Positions 45,403 to 56,466 are shown, numbered from the stretch's first letter. The stretch is 64,000 bases of DNA from Rhizobium leucaenae USDA 9039 (GCF_000426285.1 NZ_AUFB01000015.1:1-64000), one strand, 5' to 3'. Notes: generated from the sequence alone by a model not told the origin. Program-made: numbers and translations.

Positions 45403-46278
45403 CTATTTCTTCCGTCGCTGCGCCGGATGCAGCAGGCGCCGCATCTGCACCATTGCCATCGGCGTCGACAGGCTGGAAGCATCGGCGGCAAGCGTCAATT
45501 CGTCGCTGCCGCGCTTGACCGCTCGCGCCAGCACCTCGTAGACGCTAGCCGTTGTCAATTGCAAAGCCCGCTCTTCGTCCATCCCTGACAGCAGCCGCGA
45601 CAGAAAGACGGCCGAGAGCAGGTCGCCAAGTCCGTTCGGCGCATTGTCGATGCTGCGATGTTCGGCAAACAGCGCGTTGCGGCCGCTGAGATAGAGATTG
45701 CCGGTGCCGCCGGTCATCATCGGCACGGCCGATGTCACAAGCATGCGGGATGGCCCCAGCGCCAGGGCAGCATCCATGACGGCGTTATTGTCCTCCAGCG
45801 GCGCGCCCGCGAGCCAGGCAAGCTCGTGGCGGTTCGGCGTCGCCAACGATGCGAGCGGGATGAGGTGATCGCGGATCGCTTCGGCGGTTGCTTCGGGTAC
45901 ATAGAGCCCCCCTGAATCGCCGATGACGGGATCGCAGGCATAGAAGAGATCGGGGTGCTTCTCCCGCAGTGCCGTGATTAGCCGCGCGACGGAGCGTGCC
46001 TGTGGGGCATTGCCGAAATAACCCGATAGCACCGCCTTCACTTCCGCCAGCCAGGGCGCGGCGATGAGATCGTCGATCGCATGGTCGAAATCCGCCTCGG
46101 CGAAGGTCAGCCGCGTCGATCGGCCATGGCCGGGATGCCAGGGCAAAACGATGGTCGGCAGCGCCCACACGGGGTGACCCAAGGTTTCCAGCGCGAAGAC
46201 AGCAGCGCGATTGCCGACGGAGCCTCTGACGACATGGCTGGAGATGACGATAACGGCGCCCGCCGAAGTGTCCGACAT
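45403..46278 (-). CDS. pdxY: pyridoxal kinase
   Basis: It phosphorylates pyridoxal in vitamin B6 salvage and has a ribokinase-like fold. It has an ISSHVVRGSVGNRA start, LSGYFGN, DPVIGDSGGLYV, TPNRHELAWLAG and the catalytic NGLGDLLSA loop (family GTGD, here GLGD). Length 291 fits. Its start region is divergent from the glutamate dehydrogenase gene, with about 290 bases between. Confidence 0.9.
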   Translation of the reverse strand: MSDTSAGAVIVISSHVVRGSVGNRAAVFALETLGHPVWALPTIVLPWHPGHGRSTRLTFAEADFDHAIDDLIAAPWLAEVKAVLSGYFGNAPQARSVARLITALREKHPDLFYACDPVIGDSGGLYVPEATAEAIRDHLIPLASLATPNRHELAWLAGAPLEDNNAVMDAALALGPSRMLVTSAVPMMTGGTGNLYLSGRNALFAEHRSIDNAPNGLGDLLSAVFLSRLLSGMDEERALQLTTASVYEVLARAVKRGSDELTLAADASSLSTPMAMVQMRRLLHPAQRRKK

Positions 46279-46572
46279 GATGCTTGCTTCCAGTTCCGAT
46301 CTTCCGGCCTCGATGACGCGGTTGATGAGCCTTTTACCGTTACTCTGTCAATCACGCTTCACAGAGTCATGAAAACCTTTGTTGACGACGCAATATCCCT
46401 AATTCTGCGCCGATTTTCACGCGGTTTGCATCGAGATCACGCAAAGCAGCAAGATTCTTCAAAATTTGAAACCAAAACGGTCGAAAAGCGATCAAATCCG
46501 CATTCATTTTGCCAGTTTTTTCGATAAACCTTCTGATAAGGTCACCAAAATTCTGAATAGGGGAGGAATTTC
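46279..46572. other. intergenic between pdxY and the glutamate dehydrogenase gene
   Basis: This region is AT-rich toward its right end and holds two divergent promoters. I see no repeat, RNA or supported small gene. Confidence 0.35.
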
Positions 46573-49500
46573 ATGGCATCCAGGACCAATCCGAAACGGG
46601 AAAAACAGATCGAAGCGGCGCGTAAGATCGCCGCCGCGACCGGCGAGGCGCATCTCGATCCTGAAATCCTGTTCGGCCGGGCGAGCAATGACGATATGGA
46701 GCGCTACAGCCCGGAAATGCTCGCCCTTGCCGCCGTGCATGCGGCGGGCGAACTGGCGGCCTGGAGCGGCACTTCTCCCCGTGTCACCATTGAACAGGTG
46801 GCCAATATCGACCCCGAAGGCGCGCCCGTATCGATCCTGTCGATAACCGACCATAACATGCCGTTTCTCTACGAATCGGCCATGGGCGAGGTGACGAGCA
46901 GCTACCGCGACCTTTACATGGCAGTGCATCCGATCCTTGTCATCGAAGACGGCAAGCAGCCGACGCTCTATTCCGCTGACCATCCGAGCAACCCCGCCGA
47001 TCGCGTCAGCCATATTCAACTGCATCTGTCTCCGCTGACTGCAACGCAGGCGGCGGAGCTGATCAAGCGCGTGCAGACCGTGCTCGATCAGACGCATCTG
47101 ACCGTTTCCGACTGGAAGCCAATGCTGACGCGGCTTGATACGGTGATAGCCGAGCTTTCCACCTATGAGGCCACAGGTCGCCGCAAGACGGACCGTGATG
47201 AGGCGCTGGCCTTCCTCGCCTGGCTGCGTGACGGCAATTTCACCTTCCTTGGCATGCGCGAATATGTCTATTCCGGCAAGGGCGCCAACGCCAAGGTGGA
47301 GCGCGACCGTGGCGCTGGCCTCGGCATCCTCTCCAATCCCGACGTTCTCGTCCTGCGTCAAGGAAAGGACGCCGTCACCACCACGCCTGAAATCCTCGCC
47401 TTCCTCGACGGGCCGGATTTCCTGATCGTCACCAAGGCCAATGTGAAGTCGGTCGTTCATCGTCGTGCCTATATGGACTATGTCGGCGTCAAGCGTTTCG
47501 ATGCGGACGGCAAGGTCACCGGCGAACTGCGCATCGTCGGCCTCTATACCTCCACCGCCTATACCAGCGCCGCCGCCGAGGTGCCGCTGCTGCGTTCCAA
47601 GGTGCAGAAGGTCAAGGATCATTTCGGCTTCGACCCGGCCAGTCATTCCGGGCGCATGCTGGACAATACGCTGGAATCCTATCCGCGCGACGATCTCTTC
47701 CAGATCGACACGACGCTGCTCGCAAGCTTTGCCGAGCAGATCAACGACCTCGCCGATCGGCCCCGCGTCCGCGTACTGCCACGTATCGACCATTTCGACC
47801 GCTTCGTCTCGATCATCGTCTACGTTCCGCGCGAAGAATATGATTCCGTTGTCCGCGAGAAGATCGGCAATTACCTGAAGACCGTCTATGACGGCCGTGT
47901 CTCCGCCTACTATCCGGCCTTCCCGGAAGGTGGCGTGGCGCGCGTGCATTTCATCATCGGCCGCAGCGGCGGCAAGACCACACACATTCCGCAGGCCAAA
48001 CTGGAAGCGGCAATTCGCGCTATTACCGCCCGCTGGGACGATCGCTTCGAAATGCTGGCCGGTCCTAAGGCGCCGCATATCTCCGTCAGCCAGGCATTCC
48101 AGGAGGCGTTCTCGCCGGAGGATGCCGTTGCCGATTTGCCCGATATCACCGCCACGGTCGGCGCTGGACAGATCCGCATCGCCTTCTACGTCCGCAAGGA
48201 CGAAGCGGGCGATATCCTCTCTTTGAAGATCTTCCACGGCGAAGGCAATCTGGCGCTGTCGCGCCGCGTGCCGCTGCTCGAAAACCTAGGTTTCAACGTC
48301 CTCAGCGAACGGACCTTCGACATATACGTCACCGCCAAGGACGGCGCGAATGGCCATGTCGTTCTTCATGATATGGAGCTTGAAGCCCGCGGCGGCATGA
48401 CGATCGATCTCGCCCGGCACGGTGCGGCCCTGGAGGAAGCCTTCCTCGCAGCCTTCGGGGGTACCATCGACAATGACGGCTTCAATCGGCTGATCGTCTC
48501 GGCCGGCCTTTCCGCCCGCGAAACCAACGTCCTGCGCGCCTATGCCCGTTATCTCCGTCAGGCCGGTATCGCCTATTCGCAGGATTATATTGCCGCGACG
48601 CTGGACAAATATCCGCGCATCGCAAGCGCGATCTTCCGCCTCTTCCACGACACGCTCGACCCCAGGCTCAGCGAGAAGAACCGTACGAAGAAACTCAGCG
48701 AATTGCATGCGACGATCGAGACGGAACTTGCCGACGTTCCAAGTCTCGACGACGACCGCATTCTCCGCCGCTACGTCAACGCCGTCGACGCGACGCTGCG
48801 CACCAACTATTTCCAGAAAAACCCGGACGGCACGCCAAAGGCCATGCTTGCCTTCAAGCTCGATCCGAAACTCTTGGACGGCCTGCCGGAACCGCGGCCT
48901 TTCCGCGAAATCTTCGTCTATGGCGTCGAGGTGGAAGGCGTGCACCTGCGCTTCGGCAAGGTCGCGCGCGGCGGCCTGCGCTGGTCGGATCGCGCCGAAG
49001 ACTACCGCACCGAGGTTCTGGGTCTCGTGAAGGCGCAGCAGGTCAAGAATGCCGTTATCGTGCCCGTCGGCGCCAAGGGCGGCTTTTATCCGAAGAAGCT
49101 TCCGGTCGGCGGCAGCCGCGACGAAATCTTCAACGCCGGCCGCGAGGCTTACAAAACCTATATCCGCACCCTGCTGTCGATAACCGACAATATCTCGGGC
49201 AACGACATCGTCCCGCCGCCGGATACGGTGCGTCCGGACGGAGACGACCCCTATTTCGTCGTCGCCGCCGACAAGGGGACGGCTACTTTTTCCGACACTG
49301 CCAATGCCCTGGCGCAGGAAGCCGGTTTCTGGCTCGACGACGCCTTTGCCTCGGGCGGCTCGGCCGGCTACGACCACAAGAAGATGGGCATCACCGCGCG
49401 CGGCGCCTGGGAGACCGTCAAGCGGCATTTCCGTGAGATGGATATCGATATCCAAAGGACGCCCTTCACCGTCGCCGGCGTCGGCGACATGTCCGGCGAC

Positions 49501-51363
49501 GTCTTCGGCAACGGCATGCTGCTGTCACCGAAAATCCGCCTGCTTGCCGCCTTCGATCATCGCGACATCTTCATCGATCCCGATCCGGATATGAAAAAGA
49601 CGCTCGCAGAGCGGCAGCGGCTCTTCAATCTCGCCCGCTCGAGCTGGCAGGATTTCGACAAGAGCGTCCTATCGAAGGGCGCGATGATCATCTCGCGTTC
49701 GGCAAAATCGGCGACGCTGACGCATGAGGCCGCTGCCGCGATCGGCATCGACAAGACGGTGGCGACACCCTTCGAGATCATGACGGCGATCCTGAAGAGC
49801 CCGGTGGACCTGCTTTGGTTCGGCGGTATCGGCACCTATGTGAAGGCGCCGGCCGAAACGGATTCGGAAGTCGGCGATCGCGCCAACGATCCGATCCGCA
49901 TTACCGCGGAAGAGGTTCGCGCCAGGGTGATCGGCGAGGGCGCCAATCTCGGCGTTACCCAGAAGGGGCGCATCGCCTACGGCCTCCAGGGCGGACGCTG
50001 CAATTCCGACGCGATCGACAATTCCGCTGGCGTCAACACCTCGGACGTCGAGGTCAATATCAAGATTGCGCTGGCCTCCGCCATGTTTGATGGCCGTCTG
50101 AGCCGCGCCAAACGCGATACGCTGCTGGCCTCCATGACCGACGAAGTGGCGGCGCTGGTGCTACGCAACAACTATCTGCAGTCGCTGGCGATCTCGCTGA
50201 CGGAACGCAAGGGCACCGGCAACGGTCTGGAGCTCAGCCGCTTCATGAGCGTTCTCGAAGGCGCAAAGCAGCTCAACCGCAAGGTCGAGACGCTGCCGGA
50301 CGACCAGACCTTTGCTGAGCGCTATGCGAATGGCCGGCCGCTCAGCCGCGCCGAGATCGGTGTCCTGCTCTCCTATGCCAAGATCGTCCTGTTCGATGCC
50401 CTAGCGGCGAGCGATCTGCCGGACGACCCTTATTTTGCCGCGACGCTCAGCCGATATTTCCCGGCGAAGATGCAGCGCTCGCACGCCGCCGATATCGCCG
50501 GCCATCGTCTGCGCCGCGAAATCATCGCGACGGCATTGGCAAACGAAGCGATCAACCGCGGCGGACCGGGCTTTGCCGTCAGCATGATGGATGCAACGGC
50601 CGCATCTGCCGCCGAGGTGGTCAAGGCTGCCGTGCTCGCCCGCGACGGCTTCGATCTCGACAGGTTGTGGAACGAGACGGATGCGCTGGATGGGAAAGTT
50701 TCCGGCCAGACGCAGAACCGCGTCTATGGCGAAATCACCGAAGTCTATACGGTGCTGACCCGCTTGTTGCTGAAAACCGGAGCGGCCAAAGGCGATATCG
50801 AGGAAACCGTTAGCCGGCTTCAGGCAGCACTCAAGAGACTACGGCCGGTCTTCGTCGCCCAAATCCCGGCAGATTTCGCAGCCGAGATCGCGGCCCGGCA
50901 GGCGGATTATCAGACCGCCGACCTTCCGGAAAAGCTCGCTTCCGAGATCGCAACGATCTACGCGCTCGTCCTCGTGCCGGAGATCATGCAGATCGCCGAG
51001 CGCACGGGCGATACGCTCAACCGCGCCGCAGAAAGCTATTTCACGGTGTCGCAGACCTTCCGCGTCGGCCGCCTGCTGCTCGCCGGCAGCCGGATCATCA
51101 CCGGCGATCACTATGAAAGCCTGGCGCTGGCCCGCAGCCTCGATCAGATCGCCGGCGCCCGCCGCGACATCGTCATCTCGGCGCTCAGCAATCATCCCAA
51201 GGACAAGCAGCCGATCCTCGCCTGGCACGCCGAAGACCGCATCCGCATCAACCGCATTGCCGAAGAGCTTGCGGGCCTCAGCGAAAGCGGCGATCCGAAT
51301 CTTGCCCGGATCACCGTCGCCGCCGGCCTCCTGACCGACCTTGCGCATGATCGGGCGAGATGA
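46573..51363 (+). CDS. NAD-specific glutamate dehydrogenase, large (about 180 kDa) type
   Basis: It catalyses oxidative deamination of glutamate to 2-oxoglutarate. At 1596 residues it is of the L-GDH type with a long N-terminal ACT-like regulatory part (about 1-680) and a C-terminal part. The catalytic core around 740-1230 has GGLRWSDRAEDYRTEVLGL, KNAVIVPVGAKGGF, ADKGTATFSDTAN and GVGDMSGDVFGNGM. GGGGAGG precedes the ATG. It is a single-gene unit followed by a hairpin at 51388-51424. Confidence 0.95.
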   Translation: MASRTNPKREKQIEAARKIAAATGEAHLDPEILFGRASNDDMERYSPEMLALAAVHAAGELAAWSGTSPRVTIEQVANIDPEGAPVSILSITDHNMPFLYESAMGEVTSSYRDLYMAVHPILVIEDGKQPTLYSADHPSNPADRVSHIQLHLSPLTATQAAELIKRVQTVLDQTHLTVSDWKPMLTRLDTVIAELSTYEATGRRKTDRDEALAFLAWLRDGNFTFLGMREYVYSGKGANAKVERDRGAGLGILSNPDVLVLRQGKDAVTTTPEILAFLDGPDFLIVTKANVKSVVHRRAYMDYVGVKRFDADGKVTGELRIVGLYTSTAYTSAAAEVPLLRSKVQKVKDHFGFDPASHSGRMLDNTLESYPRDDLFQIDTTLLASFAEQINDLADRPRVRVLPRIDHFDRFVSIIVYVPREEYDSVVREKIGNYLKTVYDGRVSAYYPAFPEGGVARVHFIIGRSGGKTTHIPQAKLEAAIRAITARWDDRFEMLAGPKAPHISVSQAFQEAFSPEDAVADLPDITATVGAGQIRIAFYVRKDEAGDILSLKIFHGEGNLALSRRVPLLENLGFNVLSERTFDIYVTAKDGANGHVVLHDMELEARGGMTIDLARHGAALEEAFLAAFGGTIDNDGFNRLIVSAGLSARETNVLRAYARYLRQAGIAYSQDYIAATLDKYPRIASAIFRLFHDTLDPRLSEKNRTKKLSELHATIETELADVPSLDDDRILRRYVNAVDATLRTNYFQKNPDGTPKAMLAFKLDPKLLDGLPEPRPFREIFVYGVEVEGVHLRFGKVARGGLRWSDRAEDYRTEVLGLVKAQQVKNAVIVPVGAKGGFYPKKLPVGGSRDEIFNAGREAYKTYIRTLLSITDNISGNDIVPPPDTVRPDGDDPYFVVAADKGTATFSDTANALAQEAGFWLDDAFASGGSAGYDHKKMGITARGAWETVKRHFREMDIDIQRTPFTVAGVGDMSGDVFGNGMLLSPKIRLLAAFDHRDIFIDPDPDMKKTLAERQRLFNLARSSWQDFDKSVLSKGAMIISRSAKSATLTHEAAAAIGIDKTVATPFEIMTAILKSPVDLLWFGGIGTYVKAPAETDSEVGDRANDPIRITAEEVRARVIGEGANLGVTQKGRIAYGLQGGRCNSDAIDNSAGVNTSDVEVNIKIALASAMFDGRLSRAKRDTLLASMTDEVAALVLRNNYLQSLAISLTERKGTGNGLELSRFMSVLEGAKQLNRKVETLPDDQTFAERYANGRPLSRAEIGVLLSYAKIVLFDALAASDLPDDPYFAATLSRYFPAKMQRSHAADIAGHRLRREIIATALANEAINRGGPGFAVSMMDATAASAAEVVKAAVLARDGFDLDRLWNETDALDGKVSGQTQNRVYGEITEVYTVLTRLLLKTGAAKGDIEETVSRLQAALKRLRPVFVAQIPADFAAEIAARQADYQTADLPEKLASEIATIYALVLVPEIMQIAERTGDTLNRAAESYFTVSQTFRVGRLLLAGSRIITGDHYESLALARSLDQIAGARRDIVISALSNHPKDKQPILAWHAEDRIRINRIAEELAGLSESGDPNLARITVAAGLLTDLAHDRAR

Positions 51364-51387
51364 GACAGTCCGCCCCGATCGATAGAG

Positions 51388-51424
51388 CCATTCCAGGAAA
51401 ACTGCGAAGCGGTTTTCCTGGAAT
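51388..51424 (+). terminator. hairpin after glutamate dehydrogenase gene
   Basis: A strong stem ATTCCAGGAAAAC/GTTTTCCTGGAAT-type palindrome spans 51388-51424. It lacks a long T tract, so it may be a repeat and not a true terminator. Confidence 0.45.
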
Positions 51425-51509
51425 TTGCATATAAACAAAGCGATAGAGCGAGAAAGCGATTCCAAGAAACGCTGACCCTCTAGCCGCGCTGGGAATTAGG
51501 GGCAGGAAT

Positions 51510-52898
51510 TTGGTGGCCACAGACATAAGGGACGACGCGCCTGCAAAAGTGCCGGCGCGGGGCATCTGGGGGTGGATGTTCTTCGACTGGGCGGCACAGC
51601 CGTTCTTCACCGTCGTCACCACCTTCATCTTCGGCCCCTATTTCGTCGCGCGGCTGACTGCGGATCCCGACTCTGCGCAGATAGATTGGGCCAACATGGG
51701 AACGATCTCTTCGGTGATCATCGCCGTGTTGTCACCGGTACTCGGCTCGATTGCCGATCAATCCGGCGCTCGCAAGCCCTGGATTGCCTTCTTCGCCGTC
51801 ATCAAGATCGTAAGCCTCCTCTGCCTTTGGGGAGCCGCACCCGGCTCGCCGGTGATCTATCCCGTCATCTTCATGATACTCGCCTCGATCGCGGCCGAGT
51901 TCTCAATCGTTTTCAACGATTCCATGATGCCGCGGCTGGTCGGAAAGGACGATGTCGGCAAGCTGTCAAACGCTGCCTGGGGGCTGGGCTATCTCGGCGG
52001 CATGATCGTATTGATCACCGTCGTGGCACTGCTGGCCGGCGATCCGCAAACCGGCAAGACTATTTTCGGCCTGAGACCGCTCTTCGGTCTCGACGCGAGG
52101 CTCGGCGAGGATGCGCGCATCACCGGGCCAATCTCTGCTGTGTGGTATTTCATCTTTATCCTGCCGATGTTTTTATTCACACCAGACGCCCCGCGCGGCC
52201 TGCCGCTTTACGCAGCAGTGCGTTCGGGGCTGCGCGAGCTCTCGACGACCTTGGGTGAATTGAAGCGCCGGCGCGGCATCAGCCTCTTCCTCATTGCCCG
52301 CATGATCTATCAGGATGGCGTCAACGGCCTGCTGTTTCTCGGCGGCGCCTTTGCTGCCGGCATGTTCCATTGGACAACAATCGAGATCGGCATCTACGGC
52401 ATCATCCTCAATGTCATCGCGATTTTTGGCTGCTTTGCCGCTAGCTATGTCGACCGATGGCTGGGCTCGAAAACGACCGTCCTCATCAGCCTGACATTAT
52501 TGCTCATCGCAACCCTCGGCATCATCTCGACAGGCCCGGGCTTCACGCTCTTTGGCATCGTGCCGCTCTCGACGGTCAGCTCCGGCGGTCTGTTCGGCAC
52601 CGCAGCGGAAAAAGCCTATATCGGCTACGGCCTATTGATCGGCATCGCCTTCGGCCCCGTGCAGGCCTCATCGCGCTCCTATCTTGCCCGCAGCGTCAGC
52701 TTTCATGAGGCGGGCCGCTATTTCGGCATCTACGCGCTCTCCGGCCGCGCAACCAGCTTCATGGCGACGCTGTTTTTCTCTCTGGTGACCTATTGGAGCG
52801 GCTCAACGCGCCTCGGCATGGCGACGCTGATCATCTTCCTCGCCGGCGGGCTGCTGCTCTTGCTTCCGACACCCTATCCAGCCGACAAGGCGAAGTAG
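51510..52898 (+). CDS. MFS transporter, UMF1 (Atg22-like) family
   Basis: This 462-residue membrane protein has about 12 helices. It has WGWMFFDWAAQPFFTVVTTFIFGPYF at the start, the layout of the UMF1 family related to yeast Atg22 effluxers, and GAPGS, SIADQSGARKPWI and LLPTPYPADKAK at other points. The substrate is unknown. The start is TTG 51510 or GTG 51513, both close to CAGGA. The gene ends within 210 bases of convergent purH. Confidence 0.88.
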   Translation: MVATDIRDDAPAKVPARGIWGWMFFDWAAQPFFTVVTTFIFGPYFVARLTADPDSAQIDWANMGTISSVIIAVLSPVLGSIADQSGARKPWIAFFAVIKIVSLLCLWGAAPGSPVIYPVIFMILASIAAEFSIVFNDSMMPRLVGKDDVGKLSNAAWGLGYLGGMIVLITVVALLAGDPQTGKTIFGLRPLFGLDARLGEDARITGPISAVWYFIFILPMFLFTPDAPRGLPLYAAVRSGLRELSTTLGELKRRRGISLFLIARMIYQDGVNGLLFLGGAFAAGMFHWTTIEIGIYGIILNVIAIFGCFAASYVDRWLGSKTTVLISLTLLLIATLGIISTGPGFTLFGIVPLSTVSSGGLFGTAAEKAYIGYGLLIGIAFGPVQASSRSYLARSVSFHEAGRYFGIYALSGRATSFMATLFFSLVTYWSGSTRLGMATLIIFLAGGLLLLLPTPYPADKAK

Positions 52899-52928
52899 GG
52901 ATATCTCTCTATCCAAGTAGGGATATGC

Positions 52929-53096
52929 TCCTCCCCTTCTCCCCGGCGGGGAGAAGGTACCCGAAGGGCGGATGAGGGGGTCTCGCGGCATATTCGGAGC
53001 CAGTCTATGTCGTTGCGAACAATATATAACTGCCCGGTAACGCCCCCTCATCACCCCGCGCTCCGCGCGACCCTCTCCCCGACGGGGCGAGGGTAA
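52929..53096. repeat. GC-rich palindromic repeats between UMF1 transporter and purH
   Basis: Two hairpin-forming blocks are present: CTTCTCCCCGGCGGGGAGAAG (about 52938-52958) with flanking sequence, and a block at 53040-53095 containing CTCTCCCCGACGGGGCGAG. Sequences of this type are dispersed in rhizobial genomes; a related piece lies at about 42375-42395. Confidence 0.6.
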
Positions 53097-53101
53097 AGTC
53101 A

Positions 53102-54718
53102 TCAATGACGGAAATGACGTACGCCCGTGAAGACCATCGCAACACCGTGCTCGTCGGCGGCATCGATGACTTCCTGGTCCCGCATCGAACCGCCTGGCTG
53201 AATGACGGCCGTCGCACCTGCAGCAATCGCCGACAGCAGACCGTCAGCAAATGGTAGGAAGGCTTCGGAAGCGACAGCAGAGCCGCGCGTCAGCGGTTCG
53301 GCAAGCCCCATGGCCTTGGCGGCTTCCTCGGCCTTGAGGGCGGCGATACGGGCCGAATCGACGCGGCTCATCTGGCCGGCGCCGATACCCGCTGTCTGAC
53401 CATCCTTGGCATAAACAACGGCATTCGATTTCACATGCTTGGCGACACGGAAGGCAAACTTCATGTCTTCCAGCTCCTGTGCCGTCGGCGCCCGCTTGGT
53501 GACGACCTTAAGCTCCATATCTTCGACCAGCGCATTGTCGCGGTTCTGGACGAGCAAACCGCCGGAGACGGTCTTGGCCGTCAGGCCGGATGCCCGCGGA
53601 TCGGGCAGGGCGCCGACCGAAAGCAGGCGGAGATTCGGCTTGCGGGCGATGATTGCCTTGGCTTCCTCGCTGACCTCTGGCGCGATGATGACCTCGGTGA
53701 AGAGCTTGACGATCTCCTCTGCCGTTTCCGCATCGAGCAGGCTGTTCAGGGCGATAATGCCGCCGAAGGCCGAGACGGAATCGCAGGCAAGTGCCCGCTT
53801 GTAGGCCTCGACGAGGCTCGGACCGGTGGCAACGCCGCAGGGGTTGGCATGCTTGATGATCGCGCAGGCCGGACCGTTTTCCGGCAGGAACTCGGCGACG
53901 AGTTCATAGGCCGCATCGGTGTCGTTGATGTTGTTGTAGGAAAGCTGTTTGCCCTGGATGAGTGTCGCGGTGGAAACGCCCGGGCGGTCCTCGCCGGTGA
54001 CGTAGAATGCCGCCTTCTGATGCGGGTTTTCGCCGTAACGCATCTCCTCGCGCAATACACCACCGAGGACACGGTGACGCGGCGTGGCGATATCGAGAGC
54101 TTCGGCAAACCAGTTGGAGATCATCGCGTCATAGGCAGCGGTGCGGGCGAAAGCCTTGGCGGCCATGCGCTGACGGAAGGCGTAGGCCGTCTGGCCGGCA
54201 TCGGCCGAAAGCTGCTCCAGCAGCTCCGGATAATCGGCCGGATCGGTGAGGATCGTCACATAGGCGTGGTTCTTCGCCGATGCGCGGATCATTGCCGGGC
54301 CGCCGATGTCGATATTCTCGACGGTCGTCGGATAATCGCCGCCGGCCTTGCGGACATCTTCGAAGGGATAGAGGTTGATGACGGCGAGGTCGATGCCTTC
54401 GATCCCGTGTTCCTTCATTGCCGCCTGGTGCTCGGCATCATCGCGAATGGCGAGCAGACCGCCATGCACCTTCGGATGCAGCGTCTTGACGCGGCCGTCC
54501 ATGATCTCCGGAAAATTCGTCACTTCCGACACGTCGGTCACGGCAAGGCCGGCAGCCGCGATGGTCTTGTGCGTGCCGCCGGTCGACAGCAGGCGCACGC
54601 CCTTTTCGCTGAGTGCCCGGGCAAGCTCGACGATACCGGTCTTGTCCGAGACGGACAGAAGCGCGGTCTTTACCTTCACTTTGTCGGGGGCTGGGATTTT
54701 TTTGGAAACGACGGCCAT
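53102..54718 (-). CDS. purH: bifunctional AICAR formyltransferase / IMP cyclohydrolase
   Basis: It performs the last two steps of IMP synthesis. The N-terminal cyclohydrolase domain (about 1-205) has [24 protein letters not shown] and [15 protein letters not shown]. The C-terminal transformylase domain has [29 protein letters not shown] and SDGLLSA-type residues near the end ([11 protein letters not shown]). Length 538 is standard. It is last of a minus-strand run from htpX. Confidence 0.97.
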   Translation of the reverse strand: MAVVSKKIPAPDKVKVKTALLSVSDKTGIVELARALSEKGVRLLSTGGTHKTIAAAGLAVTDVSEVTNFPEIMDGRVKTLHPKVHGGLLAIRDDAEHQAAMKEHGIEGIDLAVINLYPFEDVRKAGGDYPTTVENIDIGGPAMIRASAKNHAYVTILTDPADYPELLEQLSADAGQTAYAFRQRMAAKAFARTAAYDAMISNWFAEALDIATPRHRVLGGVLREEMRYGENPHQKAAFYVTGEDRPGVSTATLIQGKQLSYNNINDTDAAYELVAEFLPENGPACAIIKHANPCGVATGPSLVEAYKRALACDSVSAFGGIIALNSLLDAETAEEIVKLFTEVIIAPEVSEEAKAIIARKPNLRLLSVGALPDPRASGLTAKTVSGGLLVQNRDNALVEDMELKVVTKRAPTAQELEDMKFAFRVAKHVKSNAVVYAKDGQTAGIGAGQMSRVDSARIAALKAEEAAKAMGLAEPLTRGSAVASEAFLPFADGLLSAIAAGATAVIQPGGSMRDQEVIDAADEHGVAMVFTGVRHFRH

Positions 54719-54807
54719 GGCTTTCTCCAGTCTAGCGTGAGGAGATGTCCGGCAAGAACGGCGCGGGACAATATGCCCGCCCCGTTAACACAGCTTAAGC
54801 ACTTAGC

Positions 54808-56466
54808 CTATGGCCGATGGGATAAAAACCAGCGGATTTCCGGCTTTTCGGCGATCGGGAAAACGATCTCGAGCTGGTCGGAGGAGCGCATGCCGGAAGC
54901 GTCGGCAAAAAAGATATCCTCAGCCACCAGCACCTCGTTGCCCGGCGAGGAGAATACCCAGGTCTCGCCGTCAGGCGCAATCAACAGCGCCGCGTCGGTC
55001 TCGGTCTGCAGCAGGCTGACGGAAGGATGAACATGAAAGCGGGCAGAGGCGAGGGCATCGCTCTTCAGCAGCGATTTCTTACCCTCGGGTACGAAAAAGC
55101 GGTCGCGGCCGGCAAGAATGGTGCCGCTGGCGTTCAGGCTCAGCTCGCGCTCATGGGCATAGCCGAAGGTCGAGAGATAACCGTCATGCACGGCCCGGAC
55201 ATAATCACGGCCATCTTCCGTCTCGGCGCGCTCGACGATCACCTTCTTCACGCCGCTGACCATCACGGGCCCGAGCGATTTGGACTTGGAAAACAAGCTC
55301 GACGACGTATCGTCGAGCGTCACGGTCGAGTGCGCCGCGGTGGCGCGCGCCGCCTGAACGTAGCGGTCACCAGCAAAATTCGGCGAGCCGGAATTGACGA
55401 TGAAGCGGGATTTGCCGGAAGACATTTCGAAGGACAGACAGCCCGCATGCGCCGTGCGGCTAAGATCCGCGGAAACCGGCGCCCCGGTATCGATGATGAC
55501 CACGGCCTGTCCGGCGGCCAGCCGGTGGTATTTGGTATGCGGCAGCGCCTTGAACACCTGGCCGGCGGTTTCGTCGTAACGCAGCACGGACATCAACTCA
55601 TTGGCAAGCGTCGACGTCGCACCATTGAACAGCGCCAAGTCGCCATCCTGATGCCGGAAGAAGCGCAGGGCAGGATACATGCGGTCGATGCCGGGGATCA
55701 GCCGCGCCGGCGCGTCATGACCCAAATTGACGTAGGTCTGGCGAAGCGGCAACAAATCGAGCAGCAGCTCCAGCGCCACGCGCGGATTTCGGGAGATATG
55801 TCCGCCATCGGGAAGAATCTGCCGGTCAATTTCGCGGTCGAGCGCCTGGCCGGCACGCTTCAGCGTCGAGGCGCCGTTGGGCATGGCGACCGAGGACATG
55901 GCGAGCGCGATCCGCACCCGGAACCGCGTCTCGCCATCCCGCGTCGTTGCCGCCACGCGGCGGAGATAGCGGACATGGAAGACCAGCATGCGCATGAAAC
56001 GGCGATAAAAGCCGCCATCCGTGCCTTGCAGGACGACGGGCGAATGCGACAGCCAGGCAATCAGCCGCTGGGCGGCGATATCGGGTCCCCAGGATATGCC
56101 CTGCAGCCGACGACCGTGAACAGCCATCCAGTCGTTGAGGATGGAGCGCGCCAAGGCGGAGGCCTGCTCGCTTTTTTCCGCTCGCAAATGCCGCAGCCAA
56201 CGGAAGCTATGCAGGCGGGCGGCGAAGGCCTGCGACGGCAGCTCCAAAGCGAAGGGAGATTTCCCCTCGGTTTCCAGCACCCGGCCGGCCAACAGGATGC
56301 GGCCGTTCAAAAGCTCTTCGACGAAAAACGGATCGATGCTGCGCAGGTCCGTCGGAGCCACGATCAACCGTTCCGGCACACGCATCGTGTGGCGGGTGAG
56401 ACGCAATCGCGTCAACGCCGCGCGGCGCGACATTCGCCGCCATGCTTCCCGCATGTGTAAACTCAC
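54808..56466 (-). CDS. heparinase II/III family protein
   Basis: This 552-residue protein resembles uronate-polysaccharide lyases. It has an alpha/alpha toroid N-terminal half (about 90-310, with WRAHRLIAWLSHS-like and GGHISRNPRVALELLLDLL) and a beta-sandwich C-terminal half (SGKSRFIVNSGSPNF, TAAHSTVTLDDTSSS, HDGYLSTFGYAHERELSLN). There is no clear signal peptide, so location is uncertain. It lies between rsmB and purH on the same strand. The substrate is unknown; a cell-surface polysaccharide is possible. Confidence 0.9.
   Translation of the reverse strand: MSLHMREAWRRMSRRAALTRLRLTRHTMRVPERLIVAPTDLRSIDPFFVEELLNGRILLAGRVLETEGKSPFALELPSQAFAARLHSFRWLRHLRAEKSEQASALARSILNDWMAVHGRRLQGISWGPDIAAQRLIAWLSHSPVVLQGTDGGFYRRFMRMLVFHVRYLRRVAATTRDGETRFRVRIALAMSSVAMPNGASTLKRAGQALDREIDRQILPDGGHISRNPRVALELLLDLLPLRQTYVNLGHDAPARLIPGIDRMYPALRFFRHQDGDLALFNGATSTLANELMSVLRYDETAGQVFKALPHTKYHRLAAGQAVVIIDTGAPVSADLSRTAHAGCLSFEMSSGKSRFIVNSGSPNFAGDRYVQAARATAAHSTVTLDDTSSSLFSKSKSLGPVMVSGVKKVIVERAETEDGRDYVRAVHDGYLSTFGYAHERELSLNASGTILAGRDRFFVPEGKKSLLKSDALASARFHVHPSVSLLQTETDAALLIAPDGETWVFSSPGNEVLVAEDIFFADASGMRSSDQLEIVFPIAEKPEIRWFLSHRP

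Noticed and set aside
46504-48237. A 577-codon frame antisense to the glutamate dehydrogenase gene
   Set aside because: Shadow frame of a high-GC gene; the sequence is low-complexity and no family is recognisable. The same applies to 48286-49455.
53435-55030. Long plus-strand frames over purH and the heparinase-like gene (also 55027-56460)
   Set aside because: They lie antisense to well-supported genes and lack motifs or start signals.
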